From: Erinaceus europaeus
Lineage: Eukaryota > Chordata > Mammalia > Eulipotyphla > Erinaceidae
Reading direction: 5' to 3'
Length of the DNA stretch: 64,000 nt
Assembly (NCBI RefSeq): GCF_950295315.1
Contig: NC_080171.1
Coordinates: 34,402,361 to 34,466,360 of the forward strand
Within the stretch, counting starts at the first letter, position 1. Every line of letters begins with the position of its first letter. The notes beneath the pieces are model-generated. The model saw nothing but the letters and a program-made list of their open reading frames with translations, was not told the origin of the DNA and did no database searches. Positions 31,083 through 43,999 of this stretch are shown here, piece by piece. The position numbers and the translations under genes were made by a program.

Positions 31083-31800
31083 TGTTTTCCTTTTATTTAC
31101 TTTTTATTGAAAGTGTTAATGGTTGACAGTGCATGTATATGGGTGCAGTTTCATTATGTACCAGGACCCCTAAGTTCTCTTCCAGTTCTTCTTCCCCCAT
31201 CTTCCTCAGAGTCTTTTGCTTTGATTCAGTACACTTTGTCTAGTCTACATTTCACTTTATGTTCTCCCTCCCTGTCTCTGTATATTAAGTCCCACTTATA
31301 AGTGAAATCATTCAGTATTTACCTCTGTTTTGGCTTATCTTACTGAACATAGTATCTTCAAGTTCTGTCCAAGATGATGCAAAGGAGATGACTTCATCAC
31401 TTTTAACAGCTAAGCAGTATACCATCATGTACATATACACCACAGTTTTTTTTTTTTTAAATCCACTCACCTGACATAGATACATGGGTTGCTTCAGGTT
31501 CTGGTAATTACAAATTGTGCTGCTGTGAACATAGGTATGCATATATCTCTTCTGATAGGTGCTTTTATTTCCTTTGGGTAAACCCCCAGGAGAGAAGTTG
31601 CTGGGTTTTAGGGTAGGTAGGTCCACTTCTAGTTTTCAAAGAAATATGCAGACTGCATTCCACAATGGTTGGACCATTTTACACCTCCAGCTGGCAGTAC
31701 AGAAGTGTCCTTTTTCTCCAACATCCTATCCAAACATTTGTTATTTCTGTCCTATCTGATGTATGACATTGTTCTTTGTTTTCTTTTGGTTAAACACCCA
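31083..31800 (-). mobile_element. L1 3' end (3' UTR and ORF2 C-terminus), antisense
   Basis: TTTATTGAAAGTGTTAATGG opens it. The ORF2 C-terminal order follows in reverse: AGCTAAGCAGTATACCATCA, TACAAATTGTGCTGCTGTGA, TTGGGTAAACCCCCAGGAGA and CACAATGGTTGGACCATTTT. Intermediate divergence. Confidence 0.8.
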
Positions 31801-32049
31801 AGAAAATATCTATGGATAACCCTTATTCCTACCTTCTGGAGTGAGATGTGAATCAACTTACTCATAGCTTCTAAAATGATGGTCAAGAACTAGTTGATCA
31901 TCAGCTTTTTCTAATGGTTATGAGATACCAGGAATAATGCCTGTTCCCTCCAGGCCCACTGGCAAACATTGTGTAAGTTTTAATGCTTTGCATAAATCTC
32001 AGAAGGATTCAATCTTCATATTTGGGGAATGGTTTTCCTTAGACTGACT

Positions 32050-32990
32050 GTTACTATGGTCCCACCTAAGAGATGTTGAAAGCAAAAGCTGAAAGTGTCA
32101 AACTATTTCCTAATTATTTAACTGTGACAAAATGTCATGATACAACAAATTGAGTGGCTAGGATAAAAGATCTGCCCACAGAAGCAACGGTGAGGATGCA
32201 TAGGAATTAGGACATTCATACACCTTTGCTGCAAATGTTAGATGCTTTACCCATTTTGAAAAACAGGTAGATTTTTTTCTCTTTAGTAAGTTAAATACAT
32301 CTAGTCATTCCACTCCTAGGTAATTGCCCATGAAAAATGAAAACCTGCGTACTTACAAAGACTTACATTATACATTAATGTTTATAGAAACTTTATTTAT
32401 GAGAGACTCAAACTGGAAACAACCAAAATGTTCATCATTACGGTGGCAAATAAACAAGTTCATAATATAAACATTCCATAAATAATGGAATACTGTTCAG
32501 TGATAGAAAGGAGTGAATACTGAATATGCATGAATCTTAAAATATACTGAGTGAAAGAAATCATACAACAAAGTACATACTTGTACAGCAATGTGGATGC
32601 TCTTCATATCAATAAATTTTGCACTTAAAAGGGTTGAAATTGTAAATTTTGCATCATATATACTTTGCTTCGATAAAAGTGGGCACATATTGTATGTGTA
32701 ATTTTGTTTATCCATACAGATAGAAAATGGAATATTCTAACAGATCAGTAGTTTCTGAAAGGATCAGGAGAGAAAAAAGGATTGCAAAGAAAGCTGAACT
32801 AACTCTTGGAGGTGATAGACATGCTCATTATGTTGATAATGTGGATGTCTTCGTGGGTCTTCATAATATGCAAAAACTTTTCAAATTGTACACTTTAAAT
32901 GTGTGCTATTCATTGTGTCAGTTATACCTTAGAAAGCTATTTAAAAAAAATCACTTTATCTGACTGTCCCTTTTAGCCTATTGAAGAGAT
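32050..32990 (+). mobile_element. Ancient L1 (L1M-like) 3' end, sense
   Basis: AAACTGGAAACAACCAAAATG, AATGGAATACTGTTCAGTGA and TGAGTGAAAGAAATCATACA are the conserved ORF2 end. The terminus AACTTTTCAAATTGTACACTTTAAATGTG then leads into an A-run at 32942. Confidence 0.7.
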
Positions 32991-33936
32991 TGAAAATTAA
33001 AAACAGTTGGGAACAAAAAGACCACTTCTATATAACTTGTGAATACACTCTTCTCTTTTTTCTTTACTGATTCCTCTTATCTATGGAGACAGAGTGTGGG
33101 AGCATCCTTACCTTCAAAAGGAACTTTAAGCATGATTTGAAGGGTTTTGGGATTTGTAGATTTTGGGCAAGGAGGGTATTGTGGATTGGTTTCTGACTCA
33201 CATCTGAGATACCTCGGTGGCAAGAGACTAGTTAGGAGACTGATGGAATGGGAGAAATTGTGGCAAGAGTTTTTATTTATTTATTTATTTATATTTTTAT
33301 AGTGATTTCCATGCCAAAGGTAAGGCAAGGCAGGATGAACAGCATAGTTTGAATAATGTCAACAGGTCTTGAGGTATAAGGGCTTATTATCTCAATTGTT
33401 TGCTACCTGGAGAGAGTGACTTCATTGATGGAAAAGGACCTAAGCTATTTATTTTAATATAGCTTTTATTGAAAAGGTCCATCACCTCCTTTGTTAGATT
33501 TATTCTCAGTTATTTTATCTTTTTGAGTTTAATTGTAAATGGATTGCTTTAGTACCCTTTTTAGTACTCTTTAGTACCCGTTCCTCTGACTCATCTTTTG
33601 TGTATAGAAATGCCACAGAGTTATGAGTATTGATTTTGTAACTTGCTACTTTACTGAATTTATTGATTTCAGTAGGTTTTTTTTTTTAACAGTTGAGGGG
33701 GTCTTCTCTAGGTATATGATCATGTCATCTGAAAAATAATGATAGTTGAACATCTCCTTATCCAATATAAATTTCTTTGACATCTCTTTCTTGCCTGATT
33801 GCACTAATGAGGACTACTAGGATTGTGTTGGAGTGTTGAGAATGTACATCCTTATCTCATTCCTGCTTTTAGGGGAGAAAGCTTTCAGTTTTTGCCTGTT
33901 GAGTATGATGATATTAGCCATGGGTTTGTCATATTA

Positions 33937-34030
33937 CACAGACACACACTCACACACACACACACACACACACACAGAGTCCTCAGGCATGAAAATCTTT
34001 TTTGCATAACCATTGTGCTATCTCCTCAGC
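33937..34030 (-). mobile_element. CA microsatellite and SINE tail fragment inside L1
   Basis: (CA)n at about 33951-33976, then GAGTCCTCAGGCATGAAAAT and CATAACCATTGTGCTATCTCCTCAGCC, a second-family SINE head read backwards. Confidence 0.6.
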
Positions 34031-34463
34031 CTATTGCTCCTTTTCTAGTTGGTTCAGTTGGGTTGTTAGATGGATTATTAGTGATCTCTCCTCTTTGTTT
34101 ATGTGGGCCTGTATTGCTATGAACTTAACTCTCAGTATTGCTTTTGCTGTATCCCATAGGATCTGGTAGATGGCTTCTTCATTTTTATTGATATTGAGGT
34201 AATTATTAATTTCCTTTTTGATTTTTTCAGTCACCTATGTGTTCTTCAGAAGCAAGTTTTTAGGCTCCATACTTTGAAGGTGTTCATTTATTTTGTCGTT
34301 AGTTTCTAACTTCATACCTTAGTGATATGAAAACACATATTTTATGATTTCAGTATTCATAATACTCGTATATTTGTTTAGGCTGTCCTTGTGACTCAAT
34401 ATATGGTCAATCCTTATGAGTGTACCATGTGTACTTGAGAAGAAAGTGCACTTATTTCTTTTG

Positions 34464-34519
<56 letters not shown>
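34464..34519. repeat. (TA)n(TG)n compound microsatellite
   Basis: About 10 TA followed by 18 TG units. Confidence 0.92.
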
Positions 34520-34524
<5 letters not shown>

Positions 34525-34847
34525 CATCTGTCCATCTGTACCTGATATGTTCACTTGTCTATGGTTTTATTTAAGATTGCTATTTTTCCAATTGATTTTT
34601 AATCCAGAGGATCTGTCTCTTGCTGTGAGTGGTGTGTTAAGATCTCCTACTATTATTGTGTTGCTGCCAATGTCTCCCTTGCGTTCAGTAAGTACTTGTT
34701 TTATTTATTTGTGTACACCTGTGTTTGGCACATACATATTTATGTTTTATTGCAGAATTTATCCTTTAACCATTATGTATTGTCCCTCTCTGATGACTTA
34801 CATTAAGGCATATTTATCTATTTATTTATTTTGTAGTCACTAAGGGC

Positions 34848-34995
34848 TTTCACCCCTCTAAGCCATTTTTTCCAGATAGAGAGATAGATGGAGAAAGAAA
34901 AATAAAACACAGCACCAAAGCTTCTATCACTGTGGTGTGGGCCCGGTTGCAACCTGAGTCACATGCATAACAAAGTAGGCATACTATCCATATAT
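34848..34995 (-). mobile_element. SINE fragment, antisense
   Basis: GATAGAGAGATAGATGGAGAAAG, CAGCACCAAAGCTTCTATCA and GGTTGCAACCTGAGTCACATG. Diverged. Confidence 0.5.
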
Positions 34996-36827
34996 GCAAT
35001 CTTCCTCATCCCCAAAGTATCTGTAATAGTATAAATGCTATATACAACAAAGACCATTTGTTTAAATATTGTAAAAAAAAAAATCTGCATGCCATTTAAA
35101 GCAAGCAGTTGGGCTTGAAATACTCTCCATTGCATTTAATGCATCTTTTCTAAAGACATTTTATTGACCAGATAGCCCAATTAGGTTTGTAAAATAATGT
35201 TGAAAAGATCTGCCTTCTGTGTCCTTTATGTTAATAGCTTTTAGGACTCCATTAAATTTCTTCTTACAGAGGAGTTACTAGTTAATGCTTATATGGTGAG
35301 AACAGGAAATTCATATATTATAAATGTAGAACTGTTGTTTTCAAGACTAATTTTTAGAATGTTTGAAGGCATAACAGCTGTCAGTATAGCTCTTTGATAA
35401 AGTCATTTTCTTGGGTCAGTAAATTTCTTGCTAGAACTCTATTGTTGTTTTTTAATGGATAAATTCTTTTAAAAATCCAAATATATGTTAATATATTCTT
35501 TCTCAGTTTTTCTTTTAGTCCAGGGAAAACATAGATCATAGATGACATACAACTTAGAATCAGTAACTGGTCTGTAAACTCTAGTAATTGAACAGCATGT
35601 TACTGGGCCATTTTAGAAATCTGTATGAATCATTTGGAAAGGAAACATGATTTAATACTGAGTTCACTAGAAGCACAAAGTTTCTACATAGAACATATTT
35701 TTCTTAGTTTTCCCAGACATATGGAGACTCTGAGAGGGTGGCTGATTACTCTCAGAGATGGTAGAACATTCAGAGGCTACCTGTCAACAAAGGCAGTGTG
35801 CTTGGGTGTGTGATGCCACCTGAGGTAGCCTTGTTAAGCGTCCTGGAAATTGAAGCCTTTACCTTTGCCCTCTGCTGCAGGCTCCAGAGTCTGCCACATG
35901 TTGTGTTTGGCTCAAGGTCTTCATCCTTTTCATCAGGCAGCCACTGAATGAGAATCGATGCCCCCTGGAGGTGTGATACTGTGCAGCTGTTAAATGGCAG
36001 GCTTCGAGAAATAAAAATTAAACTTTTCCTTGTTTTAGTTCAGACAAAGCTTGCTATTGAAATATCTGTGAAATATGAACACACGAGACATTTCTTTCTT
36101 GAGCCTGCAAAGCTTACTTGATGAAGGTGGGACATCTGCTCCAATTATTCATTCAGGAGCCTAAGTTAATGGGGCTCTGACATCTTCAACATATGGCTTT
36201 CACCGTTAGCCCAGGTGTTGACAGCTAGCTGCCTATCAAGAGAGAGAGCCAGAGGAGAATCTTGGGAGTGGTTTTTATTGCCTGAAAGTAGAATTTATCA
36301 CTTCCTTTAACATTTCATTGGTCAGGCCCCAGTCTGATGACTGCAACTAACTGCAAAGGAGGATGGGAATATAGTTTGGCAGGCTGCCCCAATATAAAAT
36401 GATATGGTGTCGTTTGTCACACAACTTAAACCAAGTGGGATTTATGACAAAAGTGTAGGAGGTCTGAAAAAACATTAGGTCTTCAGGAAGTGACTAGACC
36501 AAGAAATAGGACAGTTCTCTTTTCCTTTTTATTTTTGTGCTACTGCTGCCTCTCTCTCCTCCATGCTCTTGCTTTTAAAGCTGTTTCTTTCTCTACTTCT
36601 CCACAAGACAGCATATGGCTATTCCACTGCCCTGATTTCTCATAATGGTCTTGATTACATGCAGAGATAAACTACTTTCTAAGTTGCAGTTGGGAATTTC
36701 CAGGTAAGAGAATTTGTTTAGCCTAACCTGCCCCAGATCCAATCAACTAGTCCAGCATTATGGACCCCAAAAGCTCAAACTTGGTTTCTATCAATAGATC
36801 CTCTGTTCAACACCACCTTGCCCCTTT
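34996..36827. other. Repeat-poor unique sequence
   Basis: 1.8 kb with no repeat I can name. The base composition from about 35820 to 36400 is more balanced than the surroundings. No convincing exon. A 62-codon frame at 35625-35813 has no domain. Confidence 0.45.
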
Positions 36828-36950
36828 GTAAGAGACTAGGGAGATAGCATAACACTTATGCAAAATGGCTTTCATGCAAAGCTCTGACATTCCAAATTTA
36901 ATCTCTGGCACCATGACAAGCCAGAGATGGGGTGGGTTGGTTGTGCTTTG
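36828..36950 (+). mobile_element. SINE (second family) head
   Basis: ACTAGGGAGATAGCATAACA, then ATGCAAAATGGCTTTCATGC and TCCAAATTTAATCTCTGGCACCATG. Confidence 0.55.
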
Positions 36951-36989
36951 AGGAATTTGGAGGAGTTTTGTTTTCTCTCTAGCAATAGC

Positions 36990-37222
36990 ATAAAAAATGT
37001 GTTTTTTCAAGTACAACCTGAACTGGAGTTGGTGTATTTCACTAAAGTAAAAGACTCTAGGGGGGGTGGGTGGGGGGAGAGTACAGGTCCGAAAAGGATG
37101 ACAGAGGACCTAGTGGGGGTTGTATTGTTATGTGGAAAACTGAGGAATGTTATGCATGTACAAACTATTGTATTTACTGTTGAATGTAAAACATTAATCC
37201 CCCAATAAAGAAATTTAAAAAT
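36990..37222 (+). mobile_element. Retroposon 3' end with G-rich tract and AATAAA (L1-like)
   Basis: A G-rich tract at 37060-37077, then GTTGTATTGTTATGTGGAAA, a CATGTACAAACTATTGTATT stretch and a terminal CCCCAATAAAGAAATTTAAAAA. G-rich 3' UTR tracts are typical of L1. I infer L1 by structure, not by ORF sequence. Confidence 0.5.
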
Positions 37223-39940
37223 GTGTTTGGTATATTTTGACTTGAGAATTTTAATTCATTTCTCTTTAAACATCGTTTGTGATGGACACTCATACTACTG
37301 GTGGGATATATTTTTAGTAGTGATTCTAAGACAAGAGAATGTTGGTTATGAGCTCTGACACAGGGTCAGGCAAACATTTCAGTGCTGGCTTAGTGTGATT
37401 TTTGGGAAAATTACTTTAATTTCTTTCTTGTGTCTTCATGTTTTGTTTCACAGGGGCGGGGGAGAATTTTATTTTCTGCCAGCGGCCATTTGTATATTTA
37501 TAACTCATGGGCCATACAAAAATGATCAGCTTAAATACTAGCACTTAATGTTGCTGTGAAAAGTAAGCTCCAATTACCTTGACAGGGCCAGATCAATAGA
37601 CTTCATCCCATGGCTTGGATGTACCCTACCCCCAATTTAAAATTTGGAGATGCAAGTTGCTGTTATTGGCTTTAAAGTTTTTAAAGCTGGTTAGCATTTA
37701 TAGTGATTTGGTTAACTTGGTGAAGGAAAATGGTTTTGACATTTTCCCTGACATATTGACATGATTTCCCTGGAAGAATACTTTCCACAATTCAGTAGTC
37801 ATATACACCCACCCACCCATCCACTGACCCACCCACCTACCACCACCCCCAACCATCCAAAGTAATTTTAGCTAGAGAACTGCAGATTCACCTTAGAAGT
37901 GTTAAATAATTGCTGTCATTTCCTCCTATCCACTGAGGGGGAATTTTGTCAGTGAGCTACAAGGTGTGTTTTATAAGTAGGAATATAGTTCTTTCCTTAG
38001 TGGCCTTTGTCCTCATTTACTTATTTGTAACTTCATAGCCAGTTGAGTTACTTTTATCATTTATATTTAATCTTTAGTGGTAAGTAATAAGCACATACTT
38101 GAGAAATAGTTAAAGAGGAAGGTACTAGGCCATAGGCCTATCCTAGGAGTTCTCTTCCTTTGAGGCCTTACAAGCCCTGGTGCAGAGACAACTCAGCTGC
38201 TGCTGAAAAGGACACGTAAGGACAGAGACAACAACTGCTTCTAGAACTTGCTTGCAGGGTTATGAATTGACTATCCTTAAATCAGCAGTTTCTTTGCCTC
38301 TGGGCATTAGATAATCTCTTGTGCTGTAATAGGCTGGGGGAGAGTGTTTCTACCCCTCAGACTCCGAGGGCTCAAGAAACTCCCAAAGCTGTATAATCAA
38401 GCACTTGAATAAGCTCTTAATGAGGCTGTCAATCTGCAGACCACATACCTTGGCAGAAATTGGGACATGCTAAGTGGAAGGAATTAATCAAGATTTGTGG
38501 ATTGGATGGTGGGTCACTTGCCTCCTAATGTTTGAAAAGGAATGAGGAGCTGAAAGTGAGCTGCTTTCAAATTACTTTGGTGTCAAGGTAAGTGGATATT
38601 AAAATATGTGACCATCCCTGACAGCTTCAGGCTGCTTTTCAGAGAGCTAAACTTAAGGGATGGCATGGTAATTAATGTCAAGAAGCTGTTAGAAGTTGAC
38701 ATCATTCTGAAAGGCAGAGTCTGAAAGAAGTGCGTATATTTTCAGAAAAAAGGCTATTTTCAGGAGGTTTTTCTTTTTCTTTTTTTTTAGCAGGCTGAGC
38801 TCTTCTTTCCTGGTGGTACTAGTTATGATGTCTCATTAATCACAGAGGGTCATTGCACGTCTGTAGGTATGAAGACAGTAAATCCTAAGACTTTTCTTTC
38901 TCTCTGTTTGTGTTGGGGTGGGGCCAGTGGGGAGGGGGGAGGGATAAGGAACATGAGTGTCTGGTGAATTCTAACTACAACACACACACACCCTAGGTAG
39001 TTTTTCAAGGTGATGCTTGCAAAAGAGATGGCAGAAGGTATATAATATGTCAGTCTTTAGTGTCCTCAGATTTTAATTTCAAAAGAAAAAAGTCACCCAG
39101 TCAGTGACAGAAGTTCTCTATTTATATTGTAAAATTAAGTAAGAGATGAGTAATGCTCACTTTATAGACTTCCCTGCTGTTCTTAAACTCTGTACCCCTC
39201 TACTAACCCCTACCCCCTTTTGCCTTAACCTTTCAGTCACCTTTAACGAGTTGAAGAAAGCTACTGGGTTTAATTTGGCCTTCTGCCTTGTTTAATGCCA
39301 AATCTCATTTTAACCACCTCCCCCCCCCCCCCCCAAAGCTCTGAGAATAGATGTTTGGGGCTCAGGGCACAGATCCTGTCTGCAGTCATTAAGTACACAC
39401 TTTTGCTACGTTGAGTGGTAACACTTAATTGTAAAGTCAATCTTCTATTGGGAATCATGTACTCTCTGGCCTAGAGAACCCTGGGGTAGACCCTGTTTTC
39501 TCCTGATGCTGATTACTGACTGATGAAAGATATGAAGCCTCTCCTTGTTTTAGACTGGGCCAGTGCTGATTCTGGTCATGTGTTTACTACCTGAAGTCCT
39601 ATCCTTTCTTACTATATGAGGTTTCCCTCATTTCCCTTGTAGAGTTTTCCTAAGAGACTTATCTTCATTCCATTACATGTGCCCACCCCCCCCCCTTTTA
39701 TTTCCTAGAAAACTTTACCCTAAACATTTGGTTTAGCTGGGCCTTTTGAGAATATTTATATGAGTGATTTTTACGTGTTTAGGAACATCAGAGGTCTCCA
39801 ATGTCACAGTCATGCTAAAGGAAGTCCCTTAGGCAAAGGTCCTTCTCTCTAATTGGAGACATTTCTTTTGGTAAGATTAGCAGATTGGATTTTTTAAATA
39901 GTGTGGAAAACAATTCTTGGAGGGATTAGTATTGACCCTA
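37222..39940. other. Longest repeat-free stretch of the window, no gene seen
   Basis: 2.7 kb with only simple-sequence blemishes: CCCA-type tetranucleotides at about 37807-37855 and a 15-C run at 39320-39334. Base composition is balanced around 38130-38760. No exon with convincing splice sites. Confidence 0.45.
39320..39334. repeat. Poly-C run
   Basis: Fifteen consecutive C. Confidence 0.95.
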
Positions 39941-39943
39941 CTT

Positions 39944-40150
39944 TTATTTATTTATTTATTTGTTTATTTATTATTGGATAGACACAGAGAGAATTTGACA
40001 GGGGAGGAGGAGGTATAGAAGGAAAGAGACACCTGCAGCCTTGCTTTACCATTTCTCAAGCTTTCCCCTGCAGGTGGGGACCAGGGGTTTGAACCTGGGT
40101 CCTCGAGCACTGTAATGTGTGCACTTAACCAGTCTGGCCATCATCGACTA
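39944..40150 (-). mobile_element. Hedgehog SINE, antisense
   Basis: TTTATTTATTTATTTGTTTA, TTGGATAGACACAGAGAGAA, TCCCCTGCAGGTGGGGACCA, GTTTGAACCTGGGTCC and CTTAACCAGTCTGGCCATCA. Confidence 0.85.
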
Positions 40151-40600
40151 TACTTACCTTTTTAGAGAAACCTATTGTATGCCTTGTTAATACAATGCAA
40201 TGGATGATGCTATATAGTATAACTGCTTTTAAAAGAAGAACTATTAAAAGACACAAGAGGATATAGTCATAAGATCTTATCCCATGAATCTCTAGGCAGA
40301 TTGATGCTTACTGTATAGTAAAGGTACTCATGTTCCCAGATGAGGCCTAAATGGTATTTGCCTTTGTTTATGCAGTTTATCCTAGTAAGTCATGTGGGAC
40401 ATTGCAAAGTTAGTGGCAATGGTTCAATGGAAAACAACAAAAGATGGTATTAGGAATGAGAACTATGTTATGACATATGAATAAAAGTATACAATTAACT
40501 AATGGTTTTAGTATAGACAGCATAGTGGTTTTTTTTCTACAGTCAGTGTTAGAATTGCAGCATTTTTTTTTTTTTTGGCAACACAAGAAACATAAAGGAA

Positions 40601-40640
<40 letters not shown>

Positions 40641-41984
40641 CCAATAGAGAAGGTGGCTTATTATTACAATGACTGAGTAAATGTAGCTTCCCCCATTAGA
40701 CAAAAGAACAGAATTGTTTAAATAAGATACAGACAACTTTGCAGAATAAAAAGTAAAACTGGAATGTTTCCTTGCTTTTTGCTTCATATTATTTCTCTCA
40801 TTTTCCAGAGACAAGCACCATTTGCTGTATACTTTAAATATCCTCCCAAATGTTATTCTTTGTACACACAAATATATAATTATATGTATATGCTCTCATA
40901 TTACCACAAGACATACTTACAGATTTTCTAACCATCTGAAAAGAATCATATTGTAATTTTGTTCTTCAACACCATCTTTTCATTCAATATTATAGCATCT
41001 ATATTCTTTTATATTAGCTTGACATAAGAGTTACTAACATTTTCTTAATGCCTGTATACCATATTGCAGAATAAAATACTATTGTTAATCATTTGGAAAG
41101 TGATAAATTATATTTCTTTGAAAAAATGATGGTTGGATAACTTGATAAAAATCTTAGCCATGATTTTAGAAACTCATAATATGAGCCAAATGACCAGGTC
41201 ATTTTATAAATATTTACTCTATGTTGCAAAATTCTAAATGATTTTCACAGTTTAAAAAATAATTGTTATTCTGTAATTTGAGATCACTACATGCCTCTGA
41301 TGTGCTGGTTTCTAGAGAATTTAATAAAGATGTAAGAACACTGGAGTCATATAAACCTCACTGAATCTCTCTATATATACATATAGTAATATTCTCATGG
41401 AAAATTATTTAAAGCCATTTAGCTTTAGTTCCTTTGTTAAGTGAAGACAACAATTTTTAATTAACTTGGCTATTTTCACTATAAAAATAAATGCTATCTA
41501 TAATAATACTAGCTAGACTATTGTGAATTTGTAGATGCTCAACAAAATTTTAATGAACTGAAATTTATGTTAAAAGCATGAAGTTATTACTGTTCAATTA
41601 GTTTTGACCTACAAAAATTCTTATTATTCAACCATATATATATGTATATATATTACCACTCTCTTCAGATTACTTACCAGGAATACAATAAACATAGACA
41701 TATTATTCAGTTGTTATTTAAAGGTTTAATAACCAACATAAGGCATGACTTTAGGATGTGTTGTAGAGAGATAAGTATTGACTGGAATAAGTAGGAATAA
41801 TTTAATGTAGCTATGAGAACTGATGTTGACCTTGGAAGATGGGAACTTAGTTGACTAGAGAAATTATTAGATAGGCTAGCAATTATGATTGATGTGACTA
41901 CTTCAGAAACATATGAATGGCATCATAATTTAAAATATTTAGTTCTGTAAATGAAATTTCATCTTTTAAAATATATTTATTTTT
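40151..41984. other. Unique AT-rich sequence with a TA microsatellite
   Basis: (TA)n at 40603-40638 and a shorter TATATG tract at about 41633-41652. No gene seen. Confidence 0.45.
40603..40638. repeat. (TA)n microsatellite
   Basis: About 18 units, preceded by a poly-T run at 40563-40576. Confidence 0.95.
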
Positions 41985-42350
41985 TAAAGTTTTCATTCAG
42001 GATAGTAGATTTTTTAGTATGTGTTTATTATTTACTAGATAAAGAGCAGTTGAGAGAGAAGGATGAGACAGAGAGGGAGACACCTAACAGCCCTGCTTCA
42101 CCACTTGTGAAGCTTCCACCCTGAAGTTGGGGACTGGGGGCTTGAATTAGGTCCTTGTGCATGGTAATGTGTGCACTCATGGAGTGCACCACTGTCCGGC
42201 TTCCTACCCCCCCTTTTAAAACATTTATTTCTATATTTTATGAGAGACACCAGAGTGCCACTCAGCTATCACTTATGGTGGTGTCTGGGACTGAGTATGG
42301 GATGTATGGGGCCTCAGACATGCAAACCCTGTGCCCTAACACATTCCTCT
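41985..42350 (-). mobile_element. Two SINEs in tandem, antisense
   Basis: First unit to about 42205: GATAAAGAGCAGTTGAGAGA, CTGCTTCACCACTTGTGAAG, GGGGGCTTGAATTAGG and a CACCACTGTCCGGCTTCC end. The second (second family) runs from 42216: TATTTTATGAGAGACACCAG, AGTGCCACTCAGC and GGCCTCAGACATGC. Confidence 0.75.
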
Positions 42351-42364
42351 TTTCTTATAATTGA

Positions 42365-42804
42365 GTAACATTGCATTGTATATATGCACACACCATATCT
42401 TCATATAGTTCTCTATCATTGGGTACTTCAGTTGTTTCTTTATCTTGACTGTTGAAAAAAGTATGCATATATGTTTTTGGATTAGTGTTTTGCTACAAGG
42501 TAGCTAGAACTGGAAGAAAAAATACCAAGTGGAATTAAGTTAGAAGGAAAAGGTAAAGTGAGTGATCTCCTTAAGCTATAAAGGGACAATACAAGGAAAC
42601 TGGTAAGAGTCAAACCAAAGCAAAGGCTCAGACTGATTAGAGAACTGAGGTTACCAAAAGAAGAGGTAGGAAGGAGTTGAAATGGTGGAGGAGACTCAGT
42701 CATCTGTGGAGGAGGGATATTGGTACTGTAGTGGTAGGCAAGATGTGGTAACATATTTTGAAGAAGTACAAAATTATACCCTTAAAATCTACATAGTTTT
42801 TATA
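42365..42804. other. Unique sequence, partly L1-like at its start
   Basis: TAATTGAGTAACATTGCATTGTATATATGCAC resembles an antisense old L1 end. The rest shows nothing recognisable. Confidence 0.35.
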
Positions 42805-43055
42805 AATCAAAAGTTGCCTCACCGACCAGTCAACATTCATATTCAGTGGGGAAGCAATTACAGAAGCCAGACCTTCCACCTTCTGCAACCCATGACCCTG
42901 GGTCCATGCTCCCAGATGGATAGAGAATGGGAAAGCTATCAGGGGAGGGGATGGGATATGGAGATTGGGTGGTGGGAATTGTGTGGAGTTGTACCCCTTC
43001 TACCCTATGGTTTTGTTAATTTATCCTTTCTTAAATAAAAAATAAATTTAAAAAA
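42805..43055 (+). mobile_element. Young L1 3' UTR, sense
   Basis: GCAATTACAGAAGCCAGACC, GGTCCATGCTCCCAGATGGATAGAGAATGGG, GGTGGGAATTGTGTGGAGTT and GTTAATTTATCCTTTCTTAAAT lead into an A-rich tail. It is the complement of the UTR copies at 16079 and 62400. 5'-truncated. Confidence 0.9.
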
Positions 43056-43224
43056 GTTGCCTCAAATATATATATGTATCTACTGCATTAAAGGAAGCTT
43101 TGGTGCTATGATTATTTTCAGAGGTCTCTGTCTCTGTCTTTCTATCTGAAAAAGTTGAACGGAAGTCATAAATTCCCAGTGATGACATACATGTGTATGT
43201 TTATATGTATATTTAGGTCAGTCA

Positions 43225-43990
43225 TTTTATATTACAGAGAAGTGGAAAATCTCAAAGAGTACAAATGAACAGCATGTAATTGGTCAGCTGCAAAAATACT
43301 GAAAAGCTAAAACCACTACAAAGAACAGTATGGAGAACCCTTAAACAAAATCATATAGAAATGCCATATGACCCAGCAATTCCGCTACTAGGCATATACC
43401 CAAAAGTCATAATAACTGATGAAAAGGGATATATTAACCCACTTGTTTATAGCAGCTTTTTTAATAATAGCAAAAACTAAATGCCCTTCAACAGGTGACT
43501 GAATAAAAATGTTATGGGACATACATTCAACAGAGTATTCTGCAGCAATAAAAAGGGATGGTATTGTGTCCTTTGGGGTAAAATGTATGGAATTGGAGCA
43601 GATTATACTCAGTGAAGCAGTAAGGAGATGAAGGACAACTACAGAATAGTTTCACTTCTATGAAAAATATAGACGACTGAATATACGAATGTGAAGAAAA
43701 CAAAATATTAATCTGTTTGCAAGACTGAGGGAGAAAAATAGTGATTATCTATAGGGGTGGGAATGGAGACCCAGACCTTTGGTGATGGGAGTGATGAAAA
43801 AAAAAAGAATATGATGTGAATTAGAGAAAAAGAGAAACAGGCTGGAGATATGGACCAATCTGTCAATGTCCAGTGTAGAAGCAATTAGAGAAGCCAGAAT
43901 TCCCAACTTCTGCACCCCAAAAAGAATTTTGGTGCATACTCCCAGAGGAGTAAATGATAGGGGAAGTAACAACAATAACAACAAGAAGAA
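43225..43990 (+). mobile_element. Decayed L1: ORF2 C-terminus and 3' UTR, sense
   Basis: 43280-43480 reads LQRTVWRTLKQNHIEMPYDP and AIPLLGIYP, the conserved ORF2 C-terminal module. This decays through GTCCTTTGGGGTAAAATGTATGG and AGGACAACTACAGAATAG into an older-type UTR (GTCAATGTCCAGTGTAGAAG, TTCTGCACCCCAAAAAGAA). Confidence 0.85.
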
Positions 43991-43999
43991 GATACTAAA

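Larger units (their letters stand above)
33440..34845 (-). mobile_element. L1 ORF2 internal region, antisense
   Basis: The minus strand encodes a decayed L1 endonuclease-RT linker and RT, for example EEAIYQILWDTAKAILRVKF and AHINKEERSLIIHLTTQLNQ at 34031-34234. The distal end carries CTGTGAGTGGTGTGTTAAGATCTCC, typical of the antisense endonuclease region. A (CA)n with a SINE scrap (33937-34030) and a (TA)n(TG)n run are embedded. Confidence 0.8.

Noticed and set aside
34484..34843. 119-codon frame starting with alternating Cys-Val
   Set aside because: The start is translated TG microsatellite and the rest is antisense L1.
42155..42368. Overlapping 65-69 codon frames
   Set aside because: They lie across the antisense SINE pair.
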